Source: Zavarzinella formosa DSM 19928 (GTDB lineage: Bacteria; Planctomycetota; Planctomycetia; Gemmatales; Gemmataceae). Taken from it: a DNA stretch of 64,000 bases. The translations under genes were made by a program, and so were the position numbers. Below the pieces are notes generated by a model. That model saw only the letters and a list, made by a program, of their open reading frames with translations. It made no database searches and was not told the DNA's origin. Of this stretch, positions 17,302 through 26,829 are shown in pieces (positions within the stretch are counted from its first letter, which is position 1; each line of letters begins with the position of its first letter). The stretch is taken from assembly GCF_000255705.1 (NCBI RefSeq), contig NZ_JH636443.1:149524-213523 (forward strand), in the 5' to 3' direction.

Positions 17302-18513
17302 ATGAACCCGCTTTTCGGTCTTATCGCCGCCGTCGTCTTGCTCGGTGCCCCGCCGGACATGCCAGTTTCACCCGACCCCAAAATGCTGGAATTAATCCGG
17401 CAACTCGGGCATAAATCCTTCCAAGTGCGGGAAATCGCCGCCCGTGATTTGTTGAAGAAGGGGACGGAGGCGGTTCCTTATCTAACCGCTGGAGCCAAAG
17501 ACGCCAATTCGGAAGTGGCCGAGCGGTGCCGCCAGCTATTGCCTGTTGCGGCCGCAAAAGAGCGGAACGAAAAACTGGCTCAGTTGCTCAAGGAACCTCT
17601 TGGCCCGCTGCCGAAGGGACTTGTCGGATTGGAACAGTTCATCGCCATCACGGGAGACGGCCTCGCGCCCCGGCAACTGTATGCGGAGATGCTGGATTCG
17701 CACCATGCCATCATCGAGGCCATGGAATCGGACCCGAAAGCCGGTTCCATGCTGATGAACAAGTTCATTGACAAACTGTACGATCATTGGTCGAGTCATT
17801 TACCGCCCCGCCAGCCCATCACGAACAAAACTCGCACCGACCAGTTGTTTACTGAACGCAGCCAGATGGCTCTGTTCTTGTTCGTCCGCGCGAACCCGAG
17901 ATTCATCGACGATCCTGAAAATGCTTTTACTTATGCAATGCTGATGAACTCGAAGAAACTGCAACAAGCGGTGAGCGGCCCGGAGGAAATCCCCGGCATG
18001 AAGAAGCTGTTCTTGCACTGGCTCCCGAAGGAAAAAGATCCCTATGTGGCCTCGAATGGATTTTTGCTCGCCGGATCGGCCAAGATGAAAGAAGCATCGC
18101 CTGCCGTGTTGAAAGCCATCGCCGACAAGAAACTGGAAGGCCATTTTCGCGGCCGGGCGATGATGACTTTGGTAAAGTTGGGCGACAAGAACAACCTGAA
18201 AGATTTGGAACCGTCGCTTACGGACCACACATTGATTGAGACAAATTTGTTCGCTGGCGATGTGCCGCCCCTGAAAGTCCAACTTCGCGACATGGCCTTG
18301 GGCGTCAGCATCATCCTTTCGGGGCAAAAACCCGGTGATTTCGGCTTCGACAAACGTTGCAAACCTTGGGAATTCGGCAACGACGACCGCGTCGGAATCG
18401 ACTGGCCCGACAGTTGCGGCGCCTATGGCTTCCAAGACGACGCCAAACGGGAAACCGCCCATGCCAAGTGGAAGGCGTGGGTCGAAAGTCAGGACAAGCC
18501 GGTGAAGAAGTAA
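17302..18513 (+). CDS. Secreted HEAT-like repeat protein, function unknown
   Basis: A 403-residue protein with a short N-terminal signal sequence (NPLFGLIAAVVLLGA). An alpha-helical repeat follows (about residues 25-80; LIRQLGHKSFQVREIAARDL) of the kind common in planctomycete exported proteins, then a mostly helical, soluble remainder. No catalytic motif is evident. The ATG at 17302 was chosen for the signal sequence. The same frame is open back to a GTG at 17212 and would add a CxxC-bearing stretch (RVRCKFCKSTFWPPEDY), which is an alternative start discussed as a finding. Divergent from nuoA. Confidence 0.8.
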   Translation: MNPLFGLIAAVVLLGAPPDMPVSPDPKMLELIRQLGHKSFQVREIAARDLLKKGTEAVPYLTAGAKDANSEVAERCRQLLPVAAAKERNEKLAQLLKEPLGPLPKGLVGLEQFIAITGDGLAPRQLYAEMLDSHHAIIEAMESDPKAGSMLMNKFIDKLYDHWSSHLPPRQPITNKTRTDQLFTERSQMALFLFVRANPRFIDDPENAFTYAMLMNSKKLQQAVSGPEEIPGMKKLFLHWLPKEKDPYVASNGFLLAGSAKMKEASPAVLKAIADKKLEGHFRGRAMMTLVKLGDKNNLKDLEPSLTDHTLIETNLFAGDVPPLKVQLRDMALGVSIILSGQKPGDFGFDKRCKPWEFGNDDRVGIDWPDSCGAYGFQDDAKRETAHAKWKAWVESQDKPVKK

Positions 18514-18551
18514 AGGGTCGGTTGTGATACAACCGGGTTGGAGGACGCATC

Positions 18552-18779
18552 ATGACGACACTGACCATTGATCAGGCGCAATCTCAATTGTCCTTGTTGA
18601 TCGAACAACTCCAACCCGGTGACGAACTCGTTATTACGCGGGACGATCTGCCTGTCGCCAAGTTGGTAAAACCAACCCCGGAGAAGCCGATTCCAATTTT
18701 CGGTTCATGCAAGGGGATGCTGACCATCCTGTCCGATGATGAGGATCACCTGAAGGACTTCACCGAGTACATGCCGTGA
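18552..18779 (+). CDS. Phd/YefM-type antitoxin (VapB-like)
   Basis: A 75-residue protein. The N-terminal domain (LTIDQAQSQLSLLIEQLQPGDELVITRD) is the dimeric DNA-binding fold of the Phd/YefM family, and the acidic C-terminal tail (DDEDHLKDFTEYM) is the toxin-binding part. It starts at ATG 18552 with GGAGG 7 bases upstream. Its stop overlaps the GTG of a truncated PIN-domain toxin by two bases, the usual antitoxin-toxin layout. In this family the antitoxin normally represses its own promoter; here it appears to be an orphan. Confidence 0.88.
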   Translation: MTTLTIDQAQSQLSLLIEQLQPGDELVITRDDLPVAKLVKPTPEKPIPIFGSCKGMLTILSDDEDHLKDFTEYMP

Positions 18780-18934
18780 GGTTGCTCCTCGACACGCACA
18801 CGTTCCTTTGTCACGTCCATCATCTTTTGACCAACTTGGCAAAAATACCCACGGCAACGGATCATGCTGTTCGGGCCGCCAAAGCTGATCGTTCAACCCG
18901 CCGCCAACAAGTCTGGAAGCAGCTCTTCCCATAA
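18776..18934 (+). pseudogene. Truncated VapC (PIN-domain) toxin remnant
   Basis: The GTG at 18776 starts RLLLDTHTFL, the standard first strand of VapC toxins of the kind paired with Phd/YefM antitoxins, including the first catalytic Asp. After about residue 11 the match ends; the frame continues to a TAA at 18932-18934 (52 residues) without the other acidic residues of a PIN domain, whose normal length is about 125-130. The end touches copy A of the dispersed repeat, so deletion or replacement by that repeat is likely. Confidence 0.72.
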
Positions 18935-19178
18935 TGGGCCATTTCCAATGCCTCAAAATCGCTGCGCATTACTCCAAAATCATTAAGCGACCCCTCTGTT
19001 TTACCGGGGGTTTTGAAAAATAGTGTTCAGTTGGCCCACTGTTTTTGACCACTTTTGGGGTGTCCAACTGTCCAAAATGATCGCCGGAGTGTGTTTTTCG
19101 GCGTTTTCACATCACTTTTGGGTCCGATTTTGACCGGTTTTGCAATCCGAAAAACCGGGGGCTTGTAACGCTTTGGCG
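18933..19178. repeat. Dispersed ~246-bp intergenic repeat, copy A
   Basis: This segment aligns without large gaps and in the same orientation to 42662-42908. A 53-base run is identical (19011-19063 versus 42740-42792), and the flanking parts match at roughly four of five bases by eye. Borders are AATGGGCCATTT on the left and the short conserved run before TTGGC on the right. The inside holds reiterated CACTTTTGGG and TTTTGACC words and T-rich tracts. No frame stays open in both copies. It lies between the toxin remnant and the Mg2+ ATPase gene. Confidence 0.88.
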
Positions 19179-19194
19179 GTTTCGAGTCGGAGTA

Positions 19195-21714
19195 TCATGG
19201 ATCGACGCGGGCATAAAAAGCCCGTTTCACGAACTCGGCGGCGACGACATAGCACAGCACAATCGCCCCGATGGTGGCGAGCAGTGAAAAGGGAAGCGGG
19301 ACGAAATTCAACCAGCGGCCCGCGAAGGAATAGGGCAGCGCCAGCGTGAGGCCAATGACCGTCGCGGTGGCCCATGCCAAGGCCCGGCCGGGCTGGCTGC
19401 GGATGAACGGGCGCCGGCTGCGGATCACCAGCACGATCGCCGTGGCCGAGATGATCGATTCCACGAACCAAGCCGTCCGGAACAAGTTCTCGTCTTCGCC
19501 CCAGATCCAAATCAACAGGCCGAATGTGAGGTAGTCGAACAGCGAACTGAGGGCGCCGAAAACCAGCATGAATTTGCGGATGAAACGGATGTCCCATCGC
19601 CGCGGGCTTTGCACCATCTCAGGATCGACGCAATCACTGGCGATGGCCATCTCGGGAAGATCGGTCATCACGTTCATCAGCAGGATTTGCTTGGGCAACA
19701 GTGGCAAAAACGGCAGAAACAACGAGGCCCCGGCCATGCTGAACATGTTGCCGAAATTGGCGCTGGTGGCCATAAACACGTATTTCATCGTGTTGGCAAA
19801 AGTCTGGCGTCCCTCCTCGATTCCTTGGGAAAGGACACCGAGCTGCTTTTCCAGCAACACAATATCAGCGGCCTCCTTGGCCACGTCCACGGCGCTATCC
19901 ACAGAAATGCCAACATCGGCCGTGTGCAGGGCCGAGACATCGTTGATGCCATCCCCCAGAAAACCGACGACATGGCCCCCCTTCCGCAAGGCCGCGACCA
20001 ACAGTTCTTTCTGTTGCGGTTCCACTTCCGCGAACACGTCCACTTCTTCGACTCGTTTACGCAACGCCTCGGCCGTCATCTTGCCGATCTCCGGACCGGT
20101 CAAAACCTCTGCGTGAGTCAGCCCCACTTCCTTCGCCACATGGGCCGCCACCAACCGGTTGTCCCCGGTCACCATTTTCAAGGCGACGCCCATTCGCCGC
20201 ATCTCCGTGATCGTGGCTGCCACGCCGGGTTTGGGCGGGTCGAAGAAGACGAGGAATCCCAGAAAGGTCATGCCTTTCTCGTCCTCTCGGGCGATCCCGA
20301 CGGCCTGCCCCATTTCCCGGATGGCGAGGCCAAGGACGCGGTTCCCCTCTTCGCTTTGACGATGATACAGTGTGTTGATTTCTGATCGCATTCCGTCCAA
20401 GGGGACCGTTTTTCCATCCTCCACTCGGACTTGGGAGCAGACATTCAGAATGTTGTCCAATGCACCTTTGGCGATCATGAGACTTTGGTTGCCACCGGCG
20501 ACCAAGATGCTAAGTCGTCGCCGGAGAAAATCGTAGGGTACTTCGTCCAGTTTGCGGTAAGCGGAGATATCCGGCTTGGCGTGATTGCGGATCGCTTCGT
20601 CGAGGGGATTGGTGAAGCCCGATTCCAAAGACGCATTCAGATAGGCGTGCAGAAAAACATCATCACATGGTTTGCCGGAGACGTTGAGGGCGCCTCGCAA
20701 TTCGACGACGCCCAGTGTGAGGGTTCCCGTCTTGTCCGAACAAAGCACATCCATGCTGCCGAGGTTTTCGATAGCCGCGAGGCGTTTGACAATCACCTTG
20801 GCCGCCGCCATGCGCCTTGCCCCGCGTGAGAGATTGACGCTGATGATGGCCGGCAAAAGTTGCGGCGTCAGCCCCACGGCCAGCGCCAGGGAGAATAGCA
20901 ACGAATCCAGCGCCGGGCGATGCAGGGTGACGTTGATGGCAAAAATCGCCAGCGCCAGGATGAGCGTCATTTCCATCAGCAGATAGCCGAAGTGCCGCAC
21001 TCCCTGTTCAAACTGGGTCTCCGGGGGTCGCAATCGCAATCGCTCCGCGATTTTCCCGAATTCGGTGTTCGATCCGGTGGCCGTGACCAAGGCCGTGACG
21101 GTCCCGCTGATGACGTGAGTTCCCAAAAACAGCGAATTGCCTCGCTTCGCGGGGGGCGCATCGGCCGGGGCCACGCCGGGGGCTTTCTCGACCGGAAAGG
21201 TCTCGCCGGTCAGCGCCGACTCGTTGACGTGCGGATCTTTCGCCTCCAGTACCCGGCAATCCCCCGGAATGCTGTCGCCCGCCTTCAACCGGACGACATC
21301 CCCCGGCACAATTTCATCAAGGGCCAGATCAACGGGGACTCCATCACGAATGGCCGTGACCCGTACCCGCACCATCGAGAGGAGCTTTTCCACGGCAAGC
21401 GAGGAACCCCGTTCCTGAAAGAACCCCAGCAACCCGCTGACTAACACAAGCCCGATGATGATCCCGGCATCGACCGGATCATCGAGAACAAACGACAACC
21501 CGGCGGCGCCGATCAGCAGCAAAATAATCGGGCTGGAGAACTGAGCCAACAGCAGTGAGATGGCTGAGAACCGGTTTCGCCGGAGCCGGTTGGCTCCGCT
21601 GGTGGCGAGCCGCCGTTCCCCTTCCTCGCGGGAAAGCCCCCCGGCCGTGGCGTTTAACCGCGCCAGCACATCCTCGACGGGAAGACTCCAAACGGCCGGA
21701 GAAAATGGTGGCAT
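19195..21714 (-). CDS. mgtA: MgtA-like magnesium-translocating P-type ATPase
   Basis: Type IIIB P-type ATPase predicted to import Mg2+ through the inner membrane, 839 residues. In order: cation-ATPase N-terminal domain (1-75), the actuator with LTGET near residue 169, the phosphorylation site DKTGTLT with Asp at about 327, TGDN and GDGINDVSALHTADVG in the hydrolase domain, and a C-terminal block of about six helices. The M4 ion-site motif reads GLTPQLLPAI where enterobacterial MgtA has TPEMLP, a Glu-to-Gln change. I used the ATG at 21714; a TTG at 21726 is the other possibility. Confidence 0.9.
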   Translation of the reverse strand: MPPFSPAVWSLPVEDVLARLNATAGGLSREEGERRLATSGANRLRRNRFSAISLLLAQFSSPIILLLIGAAGLSFVLDDPVDAGIIIGLVLVSGLLGFFQERGSSLAVEKLLSMVRVRVTAIRDGVPVDLALDEIVPGDVVRLKAGDSIPGDCRVLEAKDPHVNESALTGETFPVEKAPGVAPADAPPAKRGNSLFLGTHVISGTVTALVTATGSNTEFGKIAERLRLRPPETQFEQGVRHFGYLLMEMTLILALAIFAINVTLHRPALDSLLFSLALAVGLTPQLLPAIISVNLSRGARRMAAAKVIVKRLAAIENLGSMDVLCSDKTGTLTLGVVELRGALNVSGKPCDDVFLHAYLNASLESGFTNPLDEAIRNHAKPDISAYRKLDEVPYDFLRRRLSILVAGGNQSLMIAKGALDNILNVCSQVRVEDGKTVPLDGMRSEINTLYHRQSEEGNRVLGLAIREMGQAVGIAREDEKGMTFLGFLVFFDPPKPGVAATITEMRRMGVALKMVTGDNRLVAAHVAKEVGLTHAEVLTGPEIGKMTAEALRKRVEEVDVFAEVEPQQKELLVAALRKGGHVVGFLGDGINDVSALHTADVGISVDSAVDVAKEAADIVLLEKQLGVLSQGIEEGRQTFANTMKYVFMATSANFGNMFSMAGASLFLPFLPLLPKQILLMNVMTDLPEMAIASDCVDPEMVQSPRRWDIRFIRKFMLVFGALSSLFDYLTFGLLIWIWGEDENLFRTAWFVESIISATAIVLVIRSRRPFIRSQPGRALAWATATVIGLTLALPYSFAGRWLNFVPLPFSLLATIGAIVLCYVVAAEFVKRAFYARVDP

Positions 21715-21888
21715 GTTGAGAGCCAATCAAAAGTTAGACGGTTTTATTCCAAGCGTGGAGGGCGCGCTTCCGACGGACAAGCCGGTGATGAATTTCTCAG
21801 GTGTGAAGCCCGGAAAATTGTTCGATGGTATGCGGGTTGCACAAAAATATCGGCCATCGGAACAATCTGGAACCTCGGAGGTATTCCC

Positions 21889-22374
21889 ATGAGACAGTTT
21901 CACATTATTCTTCATCCGACCGATTTCTCGGCCGGATCAGAGGCGGCGTTTCATTATGCCTGCGAGATGGCCCGTGATTATGAAGCCCGGCTGATTATTT
22001 TACACACCATCGAGCCGGTGACCCAGATGGTCGGCGACGGCATCATCATTCCCTACGACGAGTCCGAGTTGTATGCGGATGCCGAGCAAAAAATGCAGGA
22101 GATCCAGTCCTCCTCGCCGGGGGTGCGGATGGAGAAGATCCATCTCGCCGGTTCGCCTACGACGGCGATCATCGAAACGGCGCTCGATGTGAAGGCCGAC
22201 CTGATCGTGATGGGCACCCACGGCCGCACCGGGATCGGCCGGTTGATTCTCGGAAGCGTGGCCGAAGAAGTGGTCCGCAAAGCCCCTTGTCCCGTTTTGA
22301 CGGTCAAGGCGGAGCCGGTGTCGAAAGAGAAAGCGGCCGCTCCCACTCATGCGGAAATGGTCACTGCCGGGTAA
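21889..22374 (+). CDS. Universal stress protein (UspA family)
   Basis: A 161-residue cytoplasmic nucleotide-binding stress protein. It has the N-terminal strand HIILHPTDFSAGSEAAF and the ATP-binding signature GTHGRTGIGRLILGSVAEEV followed by PCPVLTV, the full G-2x-G-9x-G-S pattern of ATP-binding members. The start ATG at 21889 follows GGAGG-like purines (CTCGGAGGTATTCCC). Divergent from the Mg2+ ATPase and followed by a hairpin that may be its terminator. Confidence 0.93.
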   Translation: MRQFHIILHPTDFSAGSEAAFHYACEMARDYEARLIILHTIEPVTQMVGDGIIIPYDESELYADAEQKMQEIQSSSPGVRMEKIHLAGSPTTAIIETALDVKADLIVMGTHGRTGIGRLILGSVAEEVVRKAPCPVLTVKAEPVSKEKAAAPTHAEMVTAG

Positions 22375-22384
22375 ACTGGCATCA

Positions 22385-22411
22385 CCGGGGCACTGGCTGA
22401 AAACGCCCCGG
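22385..22411 (+). terminator. Possible terminator after the UspA gene
   Basis: CCGGGGC (22385-22391) pairs with GCCCCGG (22405-22411) around a 13-base loop, followed by AGTTTTGG. The T-run is short, so this is a candidate only. Confidence 0.45.
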
Positions 22412-22531
22412 AGTTTTGGACTCGCCTCCAAAACCGTTGAATTCACCTCCAAATGGTTTCGTCCAAAAGCTCCGGGTACAATTTTCCGCTCTTGGCTTTG
22501 CGCGCCGATTCCTCCTGCGAAGGTGGCTCAC

Positions 22532-24115
22532 ATGTCCTGCCGCTGTGGCTTGCTGCTGTTTGTTTTTCTCATGGCTGGTTGCGAAGAACCCCGGCCGGAG
22601 GCCACACGGCAACCGGGCGTGAAAACCTCCGAGACTCCAAAGGTCGTCGAGAAGCAACCAGTTGTCGAACCGGCCAAAGCGGGGCAATTACTGGCCGGGG
22701 CCGCGAAGGTGGAGATCACCAACAAGCAAATCTTCCCGGCCAACGATCCGCTCTATGCCCGCGCCCTCGTCATCAAGAATGGCAGCGCCACGGCGGTGAT
22801 GATCTCCGTGGATGCCGTCGCCATCGGCGGGATCGGGCCGATTCCCAATGACTACCTGGACAAGGTCCGGGGGAAGCTTCAAAAAGAATTGCAAATCGAG
22901 CCGGACAGTGTGATGGTCAACGCCAGCCATTGCCACGGCATCGTCTGCGCCGACGTCGATGAGAAGACAGTCGAAGCGGTTCGGCAGGCCGTCAAAAAGC
23001 TGCTTCCGGTGACGGCCGGCGTCGGCGTTGGCCGGGAAACACGCATCTCGGAGAACCGGCGGCTCCGGTTGAAGAACGGCAAAGAGGCCGATGTCCGGCA
23101 TGCCTATTCGATGCCGGCGGATGAGGAAGTCGCGGCCGTTGGCCCCATCGATCCCGAGATCGGCATCCTGCGGTTGGACAAGAAGAACGGGCAACCGCTG
23201 GCGGTCGTTTACAATTTCGCCTGCCATCCCATCATGGGGATGCCGAACGGCGGCAACACGGCGGACATCACCGGTTTTTCTTCCGGGGTGATCGAGAATA
23301 ATCTGGGCGACGACACGGTGGCCCTGTTCGTCCAAGGCTGCGCCGGGGATATCAACCCGACCGTTTACAAGGATGTCAACCAACCCCACAACGCGGAACC
23401 GCTCGGCAACATGCTCGGCCTCTCCGTCCTGCAAGCGGCCCGGAAGATCAAAGGGGCCGAGGGAGCGGCCTTGAAGATCGTGCATGAGAAAATCAACCTG
23501 CCGAGGGCCGATCACACGGAACGAATCGCCGCGATGCTCGCCGAGCAAACCAAGCTGTTGAAATCGCTTCACGGAACCAGTTTGAACTTGAAGACCTTTC
23601 TCGAACTGACGGCGAAACACAATCTCTCGGCCGAATTCCCCTCCTACTACTCCCACCGCTATCTCACCGAGAAAATGCTTGGCCGCGATGATTTGCTGAA
23701 GATGGACGAAACCAACCGGAAGAACCTCAAGCAGTATTTGGACAACATTTTCACGATGGAGAAGCTGACCCGCTTGCAAACCAATCTGGCCCTGCTGCAA
23801 AAGCATCAGGCGTCGTATCTGGCCGCCGGGCGAAAGCCGATTGAAGTGGAGATGACGGCTCTTCGTGTCGGCGATTTTGTGTTGATGACCTTCCCCGGCG
23901 AATTGACGGTCGAGATTGGCTTGAACATCAAAAAATCGTCCCCGCACAAGACAACCTTCGTGGCGGGTTACACGAACGGATACATTTACTACTCGCCCAC
24001 GGCCAAACAACTCGAAAACGTCGGCGGCGCCCAAGAGGACAGCGATTGCCTGCTCGCCCCCGAGTGGGAACAACTCTTTTACGCCAAGGTCGCCGAGATG
24101 TTGAAGAAGCTCTGA
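22532..24115 (+). CDS. Neutral ceramidase-like lipoprotein
   Basis: A 527-residue exported lipoprotein related to the N-terminal domain of neutral/alkaline non-lysosomal ceramidases (Zn-dependent amidases that cleave N-acyl-sphingosines). Family-like blocks are GAAKVEITN near the start, NASHCHGIVCADVD and YNFACHPIMG, which carry the likely Zn-binding His residues, and VQGCAGDINP. The signal sequence ends in LMAGC, so Cys 17 is probably lipidated. The ATG at 22532 follows AAGGTGG at a good distance. It is 23 bases upstream of a sulfatase gene in the same direction, so the pair is probably one transcript. Substrate is unproven; many planctomycete members are of unknown specificity. Confidence 0.83.
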   Translation: MSCRCGLLLFVFLMAGCEEPRPEATRQPGVKTSETPKVVEKQPVVEPAKAGQLLAGAAKVEITNKQIFPANDPLYARALVIKNGSATAVMISVDAVAIGGIGPIPNDYLDKVRGKLQKELQIEPDSVMVNASHCHGIVCADVDEKTVEAVRQAVKKLLPVTAGVGVGRETRISENRRLRLKNGKEADVRHAYSMPADEEVAAVGPIDPEIGILRLDKKNGQPLAVVYNFACHPIMGMPNGGNTADITGFSSGVIENNLGDDTVALFVQGCAGDINPTVYKDVNQPHNAEPLGNMLGLSVLQAARKIKGAEGAALKIVHEKINLPRADHTERIAAMLAEQTKLLKSLHGTSLNLKTFLELTAKHNLSAEFPSYYSHRYLTEKMLGRDDLLKMDETNRKNLKQYLDNIFTMEKLTRLQTNLALLQKHQASYLAAGRKPIEVEMTALRVGDFVLMTFPGELTVEIGLNIKKSSPHKTTFVAGYTNGYIYYSPTAKQLENVGGAQEDSDCLLAPEWEQLFYAKVAEMLKKL

Positions 24116-24138
24116 TCTCTCCCAAATGGATTGACCAC

Positions 24139-25779
24139 ATGACACGACAACTGCTTTGGCTCACCGGGTTGATGCTGGCTTCGCTGACCTCGGTGGCAGC
24201 CGCCGACAACGCTCGGCCCAACATTTTGCTCATCGTCGCGGATGACATGGGTTTTTCCGACGCCGGATGTTACGGCGGCGAGATTGCGACGCCGAATCTG
24301 GACATGCTCGCCAAAAATGGCCTGCGGTTCACGCAGTTTTACAACACCGCCCGGTGCTGGCCGTCCCGCGCGTCGATCCTCACCGGGTACTACGCCCAAC
24401 AGGTTCGCCGGGACACCGTCCCCGGCATCAAGAGCGGCAGCCAGGGCGTCCGTCCCGCTTGGGCCAAACTTCTGCCGGAAATGCTAAAACCGTTCGGCTA
24501 CCGCACCTATCACTCGGGCAAGTGGCATGTCGATGGCAAACCTTTGGAAAACGGCTTCGACCACTCCTACAGTCTCGACGATCACGACCGGCACTTCACC
24601 CCGCGCAAACACACGGAGGACGACAAGCCGCTGCCCCCCGCCGATGCCAAGAGCGGTTATTACTCCAGCACGGCCATCGCCGATCATGCCGTCAAATGCT
24701 TGAAGGAACACGCGGAGAAACACGCCGACAAACCGTTCTTTGAATACCTTGCCTTCACCGCCCCGCATTTCCCGCTGCAAGCGCCTCCGGAGGATATCGC
24801 CAAGTACCGCAAGAAATATTTGGATGGCTGGGACGCCATGCGGGAAGACCGCTGGCGGCGGTTGCAGGAACTCAAGATCGGCGGGACATCGTTGTCCGCC
24901 ATCGAGCGGGAGGTCGGGCCGCCTTATGCGTTTCCCGAGGCCATCAAGAAACTCGGCCCCAATGAGTTGAACCGCCCGCTTCCGTGGAAGGATCTGAACG
25001 CGGAACAGCGGGAATTTCAAGCCGACAAGATGGCGGTTCATGCGGCGATGGTTGACCGCATGGACCGCGAAATCGGCCGCGTGCTGGATCAATTAAAGGC
25101 GGCCAAATCGCTCGATAACACGCTGGTTTTCTTCATGTCCGACAACGGGGCCAGCGCCGAGATCATGGTCCGGGGGGACGGCCACGACCAACACGCCGAA
25201 TGCGGCACCGGGGCGACCTTTCTGAGCATCGGGCCGGGTTGGTCGAGCCTGGCCAACACCCCGTTTCGTCGACACAAGACATGGGTTCACGAAGGGGGCA
25301 TCTCTACCCCGCTGATCGTTCATTGGCCCAAAGGCATCGCCGCCCGAGGCGAAACCCGGCACACGCCCGGCCACCTCATCGATCTTGTGCCGACGATTCT
25401 CGAAGTGACCGGCGGCAAACGCCCGGAAACATGGGAAGGCAAGCCCGTCCCTGCCCCGCCCGGCAAAAGCCTCGTGCCGGTGTTCGCCAAAGACGGGCCA
25501 GTTTCACGAGATTTCTTGTGGTGGCAACACGAGGGCAACCGGGCCTTGCGCGTCGGCGACTGGAAGATCGTCGCCGCCGGAAAAGAGAGCCCGTGGGAGT
25601 TGTACGACCTGAGTTCCGACCGCTCTGAATCCAAAAATCTGGCCAAGGACAAGCCGGAGAAAGCCCGCGAACTGGCGGTTATCTGGACCAAACAACAAGA
25701 GGAATACGCCGCCCTCGCCGGCAAAGACGTGCCGCCGGAGCCGAAGCCGAAAGCCAAGCAGAACCGGCCGGAGGAGTGA
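24139..25779 (+). CDS. Secreted sulfatase (formylglycine-dependent)
   Basis: A 546-residue type I sulfatase expected to cleave sulfate esters outside the cytoplasm. The signal sequence ends near residue 22, then RPNILLIVADDMGFSDAGC gives the metal-binding Asp pair (35/36). The C-x-P-S-R motif (ARCWPSRASILTG) supplies Cys 73, to be oxidised to formylglycine. SGKWH and later FFMSDNGASAE give further active-site residues. It needs a formylglycine-generating enzyme encoded elsewhere. The ATG at 24139 is 23 bases after the ceramidase-like gene; its stop is 2 bases from the stop of the convergent esterase gene. Confidence 0.94.
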   Translation: MTRQLLWLTGLMLASLTSVAAADNARPNILLIVADDMGFSDAGCYGGEIATPNLDMLAKNGLRFTQFYNTARCWPSRASILTGYYAQQVRRDTVPGIKSGSQGVRPAWAKLLPEMLKPFGYRTYHSGKWHVDGKPLENGFDHSYSLDDHDRHFTPRKHTEDDKPLPPADAKSGYYSSTAIADHAVKCLKEHAEKHADKPFFEYLAFTAPHFPLQAPPEDIAKYRKKYLDGWDAMREDRWRRLQELKIGGTSLSAIEREVGPPYAFPEAIKKLGPNELNRPLPWKDLNAEQREFQADKMAVHAAMVDRMDREIGRVLDQLKAAKSLDNTLVFFMSDNGASAEIMVRGDGHDQHAECGTGATFLSIGPGWSSLANTPFRRHKTWVHEGGISTPLIVHWPKGIAARGETRHTPGHLIDLVPTILEVTGGKRPETWEGKPVPAPPGKSLVPVFAKDGPVSRDFLWWQHEGNRALRVGDWKIVAAGKESPWELYDLSSDRSESKNLAKDKPEKARELAVIWTKQQEEYAALAGKDVPPEPKPKAKQNRPEE

Positions 25780-25781
25780 TC

Positions 25782-26618
<837 letters not shown>

Positions 26619-26829
26619 GATCGCCTCGGGTGAATACGCTCTTGGGCTATTCACCTTGATATGCTCATCCTGACAAAGGAACAATCATTGCCGGTGATGA
26701 GGCATCCGCCAAAACCCGGCAGGGAAAACCGGCGGACACAGGTTTGCCAGGATGGGATAATCCGCACTTGTGTCGCCGACCAATCGGATTGACCGCTCAT
26801 CTTGGCGATTCCTTTCAAGGAAGATGCTG

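Noticed and set aside
19195-22374. Mg2+ ATPase and UspA gene as one operon
   Set aside because: They are divergently oriented, so they can share a regulatory region but not a transcript.
22688-24145. 485-codon minus-strand frame opposite the ceramidase-like gene
   Set aside because: Antisense of a gene with clear lipobox, ribosome binding site and family blocks; no motif or start support.
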